This document shows positions 1-8,617 of a stretch of DNA of 64,000 nucleotides, piece after piece. The number at the start of each line of letters is the position of its first letter. Positions within the stretch are counted from its first letter, which is position 1. The notes below the pieces were generated by a model that was given only the letters and a program-made list of their open reading frames with translations, made no database searches and was not told the DNA's origin. The position numbers and the translations under genes were made by a program. The stretch lies in NCBI RefSeq assembly GCF_003860565.1, contig NZ_CP034157.1, positions 1,302,001 to 1,366,000 on the forward strand. Direction: 5' to 3'. Origin of the DNA: Cloacibacterium normanense (lineage in GTDB: Bacteria > Bacteroidota > Bacteroidia > Flavobacteriales > Weeksellaceae).

Positions 1-67
1 GGCTTAATTCTATTGTTTTGTTCATATGATTAATGTGATAATTTGTTAATTTGTTGATTTGATGATT
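1..67. other. intergenic, AT-rich edge of window
   Basis: This short gap holds only degenerate AT-rich runs of the type gattaatgtgataatttg and attTGTTAATTTGTTGATTTG-like partial repeats. No ORF, hairpin or promoter box is convincing here. The upstream context is cut off by the window edge. Confidence 0.4.
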
Positions 68-685
68 TTATCCTGCAAGTTCAATATCAATCAATTTCAA
101 TTTTTGATTGATTATTTTAAATTCATAGATAACTGAAAATTCCATATTTCCCATTCCTTCTTCGTATTCAGCTTCTGAATACAAATTCAAAATGTAAAGG
201 TCATCTACTTTAGAACAAATCATTTTATATCTTTCTTTTCCTTTTTTGATAAATTTTGCTTCATAATTGCTTTTGACGTAAAACTCATTGAAATCTATTT
301 TTTGAAATAATTCCAAAAAAATTGGACTAAAAATCAAATGATGATACTTTTCGAAGTCCTTATTAGTAAATGGAACTTCAGTATTGTCATTTTTCGTAAC
401 ATCAATCTCTAACAAATGCCAAATACTATTGGATTCTGACATTATTGGATTCTTAACAAAAGTTTTAATTTTAGTTTCATCATTCTCAAAAAAAGCTTTC
501 TGAAGTTCTTTAAATTGTGCAGCCCAGTTTAAAGAATCTTCAAGTTCAAGTTCAATCAAATCTCTTGGGTAGAAAATTTCTGAATTTTCTTTTTTAATTA
601 AATCGTTATTATTGACTTTCTCTTTTTCCTTCTTTTCACAAGAAAAAACCAGAAAAAATGATAATATTAAAAATAGATTCTTCAT
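68..685 (-). CDS. putative lipoprotein of unknown function
   Basis: I do not recognise the family. The start at 685 is preferred over an in-frame ATG at 700 because the protein then opens directly with a lipoprotein signal peptide: a short Lys-containing n-region, a Leu/Phe-rich core and a lipobox ending in FSC, so Cys would be lipidated. After the Cys comes a charged Lys/Glu/Asn linker of about 25 residues, then a mixed alpha/beta domain of about 170 residues rich in aromatic and acidic residues, with no cysteine cluster or known catalytic motif. It is the last gene of a leftward run. It probably sits on the periplasmic or outer face of the envelope, and its role is open. Confidence 0.6.
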   Translation of the reverse strand: MKNLFLILSFFLVFSCEKKEKEKVNNNDLIKKENSEIFYPRDLIELELEDSLNWAAQFKELQKAFFENDETKIKTFVKNPIMSESNSIWHLLEIDVTKNDNTEVPFTNKDFEKYHHLIFSPIFLELFQKIDFNEFYVKSNYEAKFIKKGKERYKMICSKVDDLYILNLYSEAEYEEGMGNMEFSVIYEFKIINQKLKLIDIELAG

Positions 686-753
686 TTCACTTCGTTTCAT
701 TCAGAATGACAAATGGTAAAACTTCCTGCATCCTGCATTTTACATCTCGCATT

Positions 754-2307
754 TTACAAATCAAACTTAATTCCTTGTGCTAAAGGTAGGTTTGTGGTGT
801 AATTGATGGTATTGGTTTGTCTTCTCATGTACACTTTCCAAGCGTCTGAACCTGATTCTCTACCGCCTCCTGTTTCTTTTTCTCCACCGAAAGCTCCACC
901 AATTTCGGCACCAGAAGTTCCGATGTTTACATTGGCAATTCCACAATCTGAACCTGCGTGAGAAAGGAATTTTTCGGCTTCTCTTAAATTATTGGTCATA
1001 ATCGCAGAAGATAAACCTTGTGCTACTCCATTTTGAATTTCAATGGCATTTTCTACGTCTCCTGAATATTTTAACAAGTATAAAATCGGTGCAAAAGTTT
1101 CGTGCTGTACAATTTCAAAATCGTTTTCTGCTTCTGCAATCGCTGGTTTTACATAGCAACCACTTTCGTAGCCTTTTCCTTTTAAAACACCGCCTTCTAC
1201 AATCAGTATACCGCCTTCTTTTTTCACTTTTTTCAATGCCTCTTCATACATTTTCACTGCATCGGTATCGATCAATGGACCTACGTGATTATTCTGATCA
1301 AGAGGATTTCCTATTTTTAATTGTCCGTAAGCTGCTACAATCGCATCTTTTACTTTATCATAAATGCTTTCATGAATGATGAGTCTTCTGGTAGAAGTAC
1401 AACGTTGACCCGCAGTTCCTACTGCTCCGAAAACCGCACCAATTACTGTCATTTTAATGTCTGCATCTGGTGTTACGACAATCGCATTATTTCCTCCTAA
1501 TTCCAGAAGTGATTTTCCTAATCTCGCTGCTACATTTTGGGCTACAATTTTTCCCATTCTGGTAGAACCTGTTGCAGAAACTAGAGGAACTCTGGTGTCT
1601 TTTGCCATTAAATCCCCAATTTCAGCATCTCCAATGACTAAATTTGAAATTCCTAAAGGAAGATTATTCTCTTGAAGCACTTCGGTGATGATGTTTTGAC
1701 AAGCAATTCCGCACAATGGTGTTTTTTCTGAAGGTTTCCACACGCAAACATCTCCACAAATCCAAGCTAATGCAGTGTTCCAAGACCAAACTGCTACTGG
1801 AAAATTGAATGCAGAAATAATTCCTACAATACCTAAAGGATGATATTGTTCGTACATTCTGTGACCTGGACGTTCTGAATGCATGGTTAAACCATGTAAC
1901 TGACGAGATAAACCTACTGCAAAATCGCAGATGTCTATCATCTCTTGAACTTCGCCCAAACCTTCCTGTAGTGATTTACCCATTTCATAAGAAACAAGTT
2001 TCCCTAAATCTTCTTTATGTTTTCTGAGTTTATCGCCAAACTGTCTTACGATTTCTCCACGTTTTGGAGCTGGCATCAGTCTGAATTCTTTGAATGCTTT
2101 TTCTGCTTCTTCGATTACTTTTTCGTAGTCTTTTTTTGAAGAAGCGGTGACTTTAGCAATTAAATTTCCATCTACTGGCGAGTAACTTTCGATTACTTTT
2201 CCTGTAGCAAACCATTTTCCTCCAGTAGAAGAGCCTTTATTCTCTGCTTTAATTCCTAAATTTTTTAAAACTTTTTCAATCCCGAAATCTTTATTTTTCT
2301 TTGACAT
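754..2307 (-). CDS. amaB: aldehyde dehydrogenase, ALDH7 (antiquitin/AmaB) type
   Basis: This is a 517-residue NAD(P)-dependent aldehyde dehydrogenase of the ALDH7 branch, whose members oxidise alpha-aminoadipic semialdehyde (in equilibrium with piperideine-6-carboxylate) in lysine breakdown. The nucleophile is Cys303 in GQRCTSTRR and the general base is Glu269 in LELGG. The C-terminus carries the ALDH7 signature GGGRESGSDAWK followed by a MRRQTNT segment. The start at 2307 (MSKKNKDFG) is chosen over an upstream ATG at 2340, which would add an unconserved-looking 11 residues. No lysine-catabolism partner is adjacent, so the substrate is inferred from family only. It appears to be a single-gene unit, divergent from serB. 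Confidence 0.85.
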   Translation of the reverse strand: MSKKNKDFGIEKVLKNLGIKAENKGSSTGGKWFATGKVIESYSPVDGNLIAKVTASSKKDYEKVIEEAEKAFKEFRLMPAPKRGEIVRQFGDKLRKHKEDLGKLVSYEMGKSLQEGLGEVQEMIDICDFAVGLSRQLHGLTMHSERPGHRMYEQYHPLGIVGIISAFNFPVAVWSWNTALAWICGDVCVWKPSEKTPLCGIACQNIITEVLQENNLPLGISNLVIGDAEIGDLMAKDTRVPLVSATGSTRMGKIVAQNVAARLGKSLLELGGNNAIVVTPDADIKMTVIGAVFGAVGTAGQRCTSTRRLIIHESIYDKVKDAIVAAYGQLKIGNPLDQNNHVGPLIDTDAVKMYEEALKKVKKEGGILIVEGGVLKGKGYESGCYVKPAIAEAENDFEIVQHETFAPILYLLKYSGDVENAIEIQNGVAQGLSSAIMTNNLREAEKFLSHAGSDCGIANVNIGTSGAEIGGAFGGEKETGGGRESGSDAWKVYMRRQTNTINYTTNLPLAQGIKFDL

Positions 2308-2498
2308 TATGTTGAATTTGAATTTTGGTAAATATATCAAATTTTAAAGAATCAATAAAAAAAATCGCATTTTGTTAAATATTTTTCAAAATTAAACGTT
2401 AGATAAATTTATTTTTTACAATAAAAGAATTTGAAAGATAAAATATCTATTATATTAAAAATTTCAGAAAAGAAAATGAATGGTATAGAAAGGGAATT

Positions 2499-2520
2499 TT
2501 GCAGAAATTTTGTATTTTTG
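2499..2520 (+). promoter_or_regulatory. candidate serB promoter -7 box
   Basis: TATTTTTG at 2513-2520 matches the Bacteroidetes -7 consensus TAnnTTTG and lies 14 bases before the chosen serB ATG. No well-spaced -33 TTTG is visible, so this is a partial match. Confidence 0.4.
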
Positions 2521-2534
2521 GGCAAAGAATTGAT

Positions 2535-3761
2535 ATGACCAAACATGAAATTGTATTAATGAGTATTACCGGAGAAGATAAACCCGGGGTAACCTCATCG
2601 CTCACTGAAATTTTAAGTAAACACAATGCAACGATTCTCGATATTGGTCAGGCAAACATCCATCAATCCTTATCTTTAGGCATTTTGTTTCGTTTAGATC
2701 CTGTTATGCAAGGCAATATTTTGAAAGACTTGCTTTTTAAATCTTACGAACTTGGTGTACAAGCCAAATTTACACCCATCGAAAGAGAAGATTATGATCA
2801 ATGGGTTTCTAGACAAGGCAAAGAAAGCTACGTGATTACGGTTCTTGGTCAAAAAATAGAAGCCAACCAATTGGCTCATGTCACGAAAGTGATTGCAGAG
2901 CAAGGTCTCAACATTGACACCATTAAAAGATTGACAGGAAGAATTCCACTGGATTCTGAAGACGATAGTCAAAATAGGTCTTGTATAGAATTTTCGGTGC
3001 GTGGAACTCCACAAAATGTGAATTTAATTCACGAAAAATTTGTGACTTTAAGTGGCGCATTAGACATTGATATTTCATTTCAAAAAGATAATATTTACCG
3101 CAGAAACAGACGTTTAATCTGTTTCGATATGGATTCTACTTTAATCAAAACAGAAGTTATCGATGAATTAGCAGAAAGAGCTGGAGCTGGTGAAGAAGTA
3201 AGAGCCATCACTGAAGCAGCGATGCGCGGCGAAATAGATTTTAGCGAAAGTTTTAAAAAACGTGTTTCTCTTTTGGAAGGTTTAGACGAATCTGTATTGC
3301 AAGAAATTGCAGAAAATCTTCCGATTATGGATGGTGCAGACCGACTGATGCATATTTTAAAGAAATGTGGTTATAAAATTGCCATTCTATCGGGTGGATT
3401 TACCTTTTTCGGGAAATATCTTAAAAAACGTTTTGGGGTAGATTATTTATATGCCAACGAACTCGAAATAAAAGATGGAAAGCTTACTGGGAAACATTTG
3501 GGAGACATCGTAGATGGAAACAGAAAAGCAGAACTTTTGAAATTTTTGGCTCAAGTAGAAAATATAGAATTGGATCAAGTAATTGCTGTAGGAGACGGCG
3601 CCAATGATTTACCGATGCTGAACATTGCAGGATTAGGAATTGCTTTTCATGCCAAACCAAAGGTTAAAGAAAATGCCAGACAATCTATCTCATCAATAGG
3701 TTTAGACGGGGTTTTATACTTTTTAGGATTTAGAGACAAACACATCAACGAAGATTTTTAG
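2535..3761 (+). CDS. serB: phosphoserine phosphatase with two ACT domains
   Basis: This 408-residue enzyme catalyses the last step of serine synthesis, phosphoserine to serine. Two ACT-like domains occupy roughly residues 1-75 and 90-175 (ITGEDKPGVTSSL opens the first) and probably bind an amino acid regulator. The HAD phosphatase domain follows: motif I is FDMDSTL with nucleophile Asp198 and Asp200, motif II is the Ser in AILSGGF, and motif IV is VGDGANDLPML. The start at 2535 is preferred over 2499 because it begins at the ACT domain and follows a -7 box. The gene stands apart from serA, which is at 40.5 kb. Confidence 0.92.
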   Translation: MTKHEIVLMSITGEDKPGVTSSLTEILSKHNATILDIGQANIHQSLSLGILFRLDPVMQGNILKDLLFKSYELGVQAKFTPIEREDYDQWVSRQGKESYVITVLGQKIEANQLAHVTKVIAEQGLNIDTIKRLTGRIPLDSEDDSQNRSCIEFSVRGTPQNVNLIHEKFVTLSGALDIDISFQKDNIYRRNRRLICFDMDSTLIKTEVIDELAERAGAGEEVRAITEAAMRGEIDFSESFKKRVSLLEGLDESVLQEIAENLPIMDGADRLMHILKKCGYKIAILSGGFTFFGKYLKKRFGVDYLYANELEIKDGKLTGKHLGDIVDGNRKAELLKFLAQVENIELDQVIAVGDGANDLPMLNIAGLGIAFHAKPKVKENARQSISSIGLDGVLYFLGFRDKHINEDF

Positions 3762-3824
3762 AATCTTCATCAAATTAGAACCAATTTTTAGCCATTAAGA
3801 TTTATAAAAATTTAGAATCAATTA

Positions 3825-3897
3825 TCTCGCTGATTAGACGGATTTAGCAGATTTAGATATTCAAAGAATATCGGCTTAATCTGCAAAATCTGCGAGA
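3825..3897. repeat. imperfect inverted repeat downstream of serB
   Basis: The stretch begins TCTCGC and ends GCGAGA. Its arms carry repeated GCAGATT/AATCTGC blocks and meet at GATATTCAAAGAATATC, so the whole folds as a long imperfect hairpin. It lies in the 247-base gap between serB and a small membrane ORF. It could act as a terminator-like element or be a dispersed flavobacterial repeat; no poly-T tract follows it on the plus strand. The rest of the gap shows nothing I can name. Confidence 0.55.
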
Positions 3898-4008
3898 AAT
3901 ACAATATAAAAAACATTTTTAAATTGAATATTTCAGAGTTTACAAAATTTAAAAAAATAAAATCTAGATAGGCTCTTAAATTCAATATTATAAATTAAAA
4001 AAATATTT

Positions 4009-4149
4009 ATGGAAGAAAAAAAGACTCCAAAATGGAAAACCCTTCTTAAAAAATACGGTTGGCTCGGCATTTTATTTTTCTCAGTCAAAGGAACGCTTTC
4101 TTTGATTGCTATTATTTGGGGAGCCAATGCTTTGAAAGGCTGCATGTAA
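4009..4149 (+). CDS. small single-span membrane protein (46 aa)
   Basis: ATG at 4009 opens a 46-codon frame: a charged N-terminus (MEEKKTPKWKTLLKKYGW), one hydrophobic segment GILFFSVKGTLSLIAIIWGA, and a short tail ending LKGCM. The charged-then-hydrophobic layout, and an end that abuts the convergent acetyltransferase stop without overlap, make it look like a real gene. Small proteins of this kind are usual in Flavobacteriia, but I cannot name the function. Topology would be N-in by the positive-inside rule. Confidence 0.6.
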   Translation: MEEKKTPKWKTLLKKYGWLGILFFSVKGTLSLIAIIWGANALKGCM

Positions 4150-4677
4150 CTATTTCCAATTTTCTTTTTTAATCCAAAATTCTACATTTTGTTTGGTAGG
4201 TTCGCCATGATAGGCTACCATTACTTCGCCTTTGAATTCGGCTCCTAATTTTTCCATGGCTTTTCTTGAACGCCAATTTTCTGCGCCTACATGAAACTTC
4301 ACCAAATCTACATATTGGAAAATATAGTCTAACATCATTTTTTTAACAATAGGATTCAACTGACCTCCCCAAAATTTTCTGCCGTAAAAAGTATAGCCTA
4401 TGAAAATAGAGTTTTCATCTTCGTCATAACTGTAAAATCTGGTGCTTCCCGCCACTTCATTGCTTACTTTATCGATGATGATAAAAGCGCCTTCGGAAAT
4501 CATGGCTCCATCAAAAAAATTTCTAAAAATATCTCTTTGAAAACGGTTTTTATTCGGGTGTTGTTCCCAAACCAAAGGGTCTGAAGCTACTTGATACAAT
4601 CTTTCGAAATCTGATTCCTGAAGAGGAATCAATCTTACTTTATTCGTTTCTAAAATGGGTTGTATGCTGAAATCCAT
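4150..4677 (-). CDS. GNAT-family N-acetyltransferase (RimJ/RimL-like)
   Basis: A 175-residue protein beginning MDFSIQPILETNKVRLIPL, the usual opening of the RimL/Acetyltransf_3 group. Its core shows the GNAT beta-bulge region IFIGYTFYGRKFWGG and the final VDLVKFHVGAENWRSRKAMEKLGAEFKG block, where N-S-x-A-M-x-K-L-G is the typical C-terminal helix of these enzymes. They transfer acetyl from acetyl-CoA to N-terminal or small-molecule amines. The ATG at 4677 is chosen over 4728, which would add a hydrophobic run unlike family members. It follows the terminator of the export cluster, so it is probably a separate unit. The substrate is unknown. Confidence 0.8.
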   Translation of the reverse strand: MDFSIQPILETNKVRLIPLQESDFERLYQVASDPLVWEQHPNKNRFQRDIFRNFFDGAMISEGAFIIIDKVSNEVAGSTRFYSYDEDENSIFIGYTFYGRKFWGGQLNPIVKKMMLDYIFQYVDLVKFHVGAENWRSRKAMEKLGAEFKGEVMVAYHGEPTKQNVEFWIKKENWK

Positions 4678-4706
4678 GACTTTATTTTTAACAAATGTAA
4701 TAAAAA

Positions 4707-4737
4707 AGGCCCCACTTGTAAAATACAAATGAAGCCT
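4707..4737 (-). terminator. rho-independent terminator of the export cluster
   Basis: On the minus strand AGGC...CATTTGTA pairs with TACAAGTG...GCCT around a short loop and is followed by TTTTTT. It lies just past the DUF2892 stop, so it would end the leftward RND cluster transcript. Confidence 0.65.
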
Positions 4738-4759
4738 AAAAACACAAATGAAAAAAAAT

Positions 4760-4966
4760 TTAGTTACAACAAGTGTCTTTTTCGTCTTTTAAGCCCAATT
4801 TTTCTAAAATGGTACTTAATAAACACCAGTTGGTAAAAGCGTTTTGAAACAAATTAGCACCTACGAAACCTGTTAACCAAAACCAATTTTGGTGTACAAA
4901 AATTCCCAGTAACAAACTTGTTAATATCATGGTTCCTGCGAACCCGTGGATTACTCTTGTCTTCAT
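4760..4966 (-). CDS. DUF2892 (YgaP-like) inner-membrane protein
   Basis: This 68-residue protein has two hydrophobic spans (FAGTMILTSLLLGIFV and FVGANLFQNAFTNWCLL) separated by a tryptophan-rich turn, and a cytosolic tail ending in DTCCN. This is the DUF2892 layout, which in E. coli YgaP is fused to a rhodanese domain. Here a free rhodanese gene opens the same cluster (11275-11640), which suggests a split YgaP-like pair. The Cys-Cys near the C-terminus and a Cys in the second span could take part in sulfane-sulfur or metal binding, but this is inference. It is the last gene of the leftward cluster. Confidence 0.8.
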   Translation of the reverse strand: MKTRVIHGFAGTMILTSLLLGIFVHQNWFWLTGFVGANLFQNAFTNWCLLSTILEKLGLKDEKDTCCN

Positions 4967-4976
4967 ATTTTTATTG

Positions 4977-5279
4977 TTATATTGATTTTTCTATATTCAT
5001 TGTAGCCACATGGATTTTAGAAAGGGATTTTTGTTTTCCATTGAAAAACTCCACTTTTCTATACACTTCTTCATTAAAATTCTCATCGATAAAAACGGCA
5101 AATAATACAGAATCTATCTCGGTGTGTGAAGCTCCGAACCAGTTTTCTGAACTGCCATCGCTTTCATTTTTGTAACCTTTTACATAATGGTATGAAAAAG
5201 ATTTTACTCCAGAATGATTGAGAATATCTTTTACATTTTTCTCAAATTCTCTAATCGCTGTAATCATTAAAAGTTTCAT
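4977..5279 (-). CDS. small PII-like protein linked to an RND pump
   Basis: A 100-residue soluble protein opening MKLLMITAIREFEKNVKDIL and containing FSYHYVKGYK and a VLFAVFIDENFNEEVYRKVEFFNG segment. The ferredoxin-like beta-alpha-beta pattern recalls the PII/CutA-type small proteins (DUF3240 and similar) that sit beside RND efflux genes. I assign this from pattern only. It lacks an evident PII T-loop Tyr or nucleotide motif. It lies between the pump gene (15-base gap) and DUF2892 (10-base gap), so it is co-transcribed and may sense a ligand for the pump. Confidence 0.55.
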   Translation of the reverse strand: MKLLMITAIREFEKNVKDILNHSGVKSFSYHYVKGYKNESDGSSENWFGASHTEIDSVLFAVFIDENFNEEVYRKVEFFNGKQKSLSKIHVATMNIEKSI

Positions 5280-5294
5280 ATTGAATACATTTTT

Positions 5295-8200
5295 TTATAG
5301 GTTATCATCTGAAGAAATCTCACCATACTCACTTCTTTCATCTGCGTGTATTTTCTCCCATTTTTTCTTTTCTGTCATGTAATAAATCAACGGAATTACG
5401 ATTAGCGTCAACAATGTAGAAACGATTGCTCCAAAAACTAATGAAATGGCTAATCCTTGGAAAATAGGGTCGAATAAGATGATTACCGCTCCTATAACCA
5501 CCGCTCCTGTTGTTAATAAAATTGGTGTAGTTCTTACCGCTCCTGCTTCTATAATCGCCTGTTTCATCGGAATTCCTTCATTGAGTCTGATTTCTATAAA
5601 GTCAATGAGCAATACTGAGTTTCTTACCATGACTCCCGCTAAAGCAATCATCCCGATGAATGAAGTTGCGGTGAAGAACGCTCCTAATAACCAGTGTCCC
5701 AAGACAATTCCTATTAACGACAATGGAATCGCAACCATCATGACCATTGGTGTTTTAAAGTTTTGGAACCAACCTACAATCAGCATGTAAATAATGATAA
5801 TTACCACTGCAAAAGCTGCTCCTAAATCTCGGAATACTTCTAACGTAATTTGCCATTCTCCGTCCCATTTCACGGTATAATCATCTTCATTGCTTGGTTG
5901 ATTCATGTACAGTTCATTAATAGAATATCCTTTTGGAAGTTGCATTTTTTTCAATTTTTCTTCCATTCCTAGAATTGCGTACGCTGGACTTTCTAAACCT
6001 CCTGCCATATCTGCCAATACATACACTACCCTTTTTTGGTCTTTTCTGTAAATGGTTTTCTGTAATTCTTCGCGCTGAACTTTCACCAAATCACTTACAG
6101 GAACCATATTCCCCATTTGTCCTTTAATTTTTACATCAGTAATGTCTGTAATTGATGTTTTATCCGCATCATTCAATTTCATTACGATATCTACCGCATC
6201 GTTCGATTTCTCATCATACAGATTTCCAATCGGATGTTCACCCATCAAATACGTGATATTTCCTACAATTTGCGCTGGAGCAACACCGTTCAACATTGCT
6301 TTTTCTTTATCAGCAACCAATTTGAACTCTGTTTGTGGCGCTTCAACCATCCAATCTACATCTACCACATCATCTGTATTGTTCAGAATATTTTGAACCT
6401 GATTGGCTACTTTAATTTGCTCATCGTAATCAGGACCATAAATTTCTGCCACAATGGTTGATAAAACTGGCGGACCAGGTGGTACTTCTACAATTTTTAC
6501 ATTGGCATTGTATTTTTTTGCAATTTTCTGAATTTCTGGACGAATGTTTTTTGCTACATCGTGACTTTGATTATTTCTGTCTTCTTTGTGCAATAAATTC
6601 ACTTGAATATCAGCGGTATTGCTTTGTCCACGCATATCATAATGACGAACCAAACCATTGAAAGTAATCGGTGCAGAAGACCCGACGTAAGACTGATAAT
6701 TTACCACTTCTGGAACTGTTTTCAGGTACTGCGCAATTTCTTGAGAAACTGATGCCGTTCTTTCCAAAGTCGTTCCTTCTGGCATATCAATCACCACTTG
6801 GATTTCATTTTTATTGTCAAAAGGAAGCATTTTTACTGCCACCCATTTTGTAGCGAAAGCCAACATAGAAATCAATAGCAACACTACGGTAATTCCCATC
6901 ATCGTCCAACGTTTTTTGCCGCTGTCTAAGAATGGTTGTTCTATTTTTTTGTAAATTTTATAGATTTTGCTGGTTTCCATTCCCTGTTCTTCCTTGTGTT
7001 CTTCGTTATCTTTTACTTTCAATAAATGATAACCCAGATAAGGGGTAACCGTTAACGCTACGAATAATGAAAGCATCATCGCAATAGAAGCACCAATTGG
7101 CATTGGAGACATATAAGGTCCCATCATTCCGCTTACGAAAGCCATCGGTAAAATGGCAGCAATTACGGTGAACGTTGCCAAAATCGTAGGGTTTCCAACT
7201 TCATTTATGGCATAAATCGCAGCTTGTTTGAATGGCAATTTCTTCATGTGGAAGTGACGGTGCATGTTTTCAGCAATAATAATACTGTCGTCTACCACAA
7301 TTCCCACCACAAAAACCAATGCGAAAAGCGTGATTCTGTTCAGCGTATAACCCAACATATAGTAACTGAAAAGCGTCAATGCAAAGGTTAAAGGAACTGA
7401 GAAGAAAACGACTAATCCGCCTCTCCAACCCATTGCCAACATAACCAGAACAGTAACTGCTAAAATCGCAACTCCAAGGTGCATCAATAATTCTGAAACT
7501 TTATGAGAAGCGGTTTCTCCGTAATTTCTGGTGACTTCTACATGAACATCATTCGGAATTAACGTTTTCTTTAAATCTTCTACTTTATCCAAAATTTGTT
7601 CAGAAATTTTCATGGCATCTGCTCCTTTCACTTTAGAAACAGAAAGCGTAACGGCAGGATATTCTGACTTGAATTTTTTACCATTTTCAACTGCATTTCC
7701 ATAACCGAAACTCACATAATTCGCTGGAGATTGCGCTCCATCTTCTACTTTTGCAATTTGTTTCAGGTAAACCGGCATATTTTGCGAAGTTCCCACCACC
7801 AAATTTTCTACATCTTCGGCGGAACTTAAAAATTGCCCTGTTGTTAAAAGATATTGCGTATCATTAGAATCGAAACTTCCTGATTGAGAGCTTCCGTTAT
7901 TGGCTTGAATCATTTGCATCACGTTTAATGCGTCAATGCTTAATTCCGCCATTTTATCTTTGTCTAACTCTACTTTTAATTGGCGGTTTCTTCCTCCAAT
8001 CACTTTGGTTAAAGAAACGTCTTTAATTTTTTTGATTTCCGAAGACAATTCTTCTGTCATCTGACGAAGTTCGTAATCGTTGTATTTTTCACTCCAAAGT
8101 GTTAAACCTAGCATCGGAACATCGTCAATAGAACGTGTTTTCACCATCGGTTCATAAACGCCTTTCGGAAAAATATTTTTATTTTTCATGAGTTCGTCAT

Positions 8201-8540
8201 ACAATTTAACGTAAGAACGCTCTGTATCTTCGCCTACGTAAAACTGAACGATAATCATGGCTTGTCCGTTCATTGCCATAGAATGAACGTGCTCTACTCC
8301 TTTTATATTTGAGATGATTTTTTCTAATGGTTTCACCACTCTGCTTTCTACCTCTTTAGGTGAAGCACCAGGATAACCTACCATTACGTCTGCCATCGGA
8401 ACGATAATTTGTGGCTCTTCTTCTCTTGGTATTAATGTGGAACTGTACACCCCAATAATCATCAATGCAATCATCAACAAAATCGTTAATTTTGAATTGA
8501 TAAAAAACTCGGCGATGCGTCCTGCAAATCCTTTTTCCAT
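5295..8540 (-). CDS. RND efflux transporter permease (AcrB/HAE1-like)
   Basis: At 1081 residues this is a full-length inner-membrane RND pump. It has an N-terminal span, a large periplasmic porter/docking half, spans 2-6, a second periplasmic half and spans 8-12. The proton-relay pair Asp417-Asp418 lies in GIVVDDSIIIAEN in the fourth span. That DD pair is of the drug/organic (HAE1) kind, not the single-Asp VDG form of CzcA heavy-metal pumps. The C-terminal span region AGAVRTTPILLTTGAVVIG is typical. It works with the fusion protein and TolC encoded just upstream. Substrate unknown; the rhodanese/DUF2892 company hints at a sulfur- or metal-related toxic compound. Confidence 0.9.
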   Translation of the reverse strand: MEKGFAGRIAEFFINSKLTILLMIALMIIGVYSSTLIPREEEPQIIVPMADVMVGYPGASPKEVESRVVKPLEKIISNIKGVEHVHSMAMNGQAMIIVQFYVGEDTERSYVKLYDELMKNKNIFPKGVYEPMVKTRSIDDVPMLGLTLWSEKYNDYELRQMTEELSSEIKKIKDVSLTKVIGGRNRQLKVELDKDKMAELSIDALNVMQMIQANNGSSQSGSFDSNDTQYLLTTGQFLSSAEDVENLVVGTSQNMPVYLKQIAKVEDGAQSPANYVSFGYGNAVENGKKFKSEYPAVTLSVSKVKGADAMKISEQILDKVEDLKKTLIPNDVHVEVTRNYGETASHKVSELLMHLGVAILAVTVLVMLAMGWRGGLVVFFSVPLTFALTLFSYYMLGYTLNRITLFALVFVVGIVVDDSIIIAENMHRHFHMKKLPFKQAAIYAINEVGNPTILATFTVIAAILPMAFVSGMMGPYMSPMPIGASIAMMLSLFVALTVTPYLGYHLLKVKDNEEHKEEQGMETSKIYKIYKKIEQPFLDSGKKRWTMMGITVVLLLISMLAFATKWVAVKMLPFDNKNEIQVVIDMPEGTTLERTASVSQEIAQYLKTVPEVVNYQSYVGSSAPITFNGLVRHYDMRGQSNTADIQVNLLHKEDRNNQSHDVAKNIRPEIQKIAKKYNANVKIVEVPPGPPVLSTIVAEIYGPDYDEQIKVANQVQNILNNTDDVVDVDWMVEAPQTEFKLVADKEKAMLNGVAPAQIVGNITYLMGEHPIGNLYDEKSNDAVDIVMKLNDADKTSITDITDVKIKGQMGNMVPVSDLVKVQREELQKTIYRKDQKRVVYVLADMAGGLESPAYAILGMEEKLKKMQLPKGYSINELYMNQPSNEDDYTVKWDGEWQITLEVFRDLGAAFAVVIIIIYMLIVGWFQNFKTPMVMMVAIPLSLIGIVLGHWLLGAFFTATSFIGMIALAGVMVRNSVLLIDFIEIRLNEGIPMKQAIIEAGAVRTTPILLTTGAVVIGAVIILFDPIFQGLAISLVFGAIVSTLLTLIVIPLIYYMTEKKKWEKIHADERSEYGEISSDDNL

Positions 8541-8617
8541 ACTATTCTCTATTTGTTACGGGTTTCGGGTTACGGGTTTCGAGTAAAAAACTCATATCTC
8601 GTATCTCGGAACTCATA
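8541..8617. repeat. short degenerate direct repeats between pump genes
   Basis: The gap between the pump and its fusion protein holds tandem-like runs: ACGGGTTTCGGGTTACGGGTT, followed by CTCATATCTCGTATCTCGG and AACTCATATT. These are low-complexity direct repeats, not a hairpin with a T tract, so transcription probably reads through. Confidence 0.5.

Noticed and set aside
1020-1379. Plus-strand ORF inside the aldehyde dehydrogenase gene
   Set aside because: Antisense shadow of a conserved enzyme, with no recognisable domain.
5295-8540. CzcA heavy-metal efflux pump assignment
   Set aside because: The fourth span has the paired Asp of organic-type RND pumps (VVDD) and not the CzcA-type single Asp, so a general RND assignment is safer.
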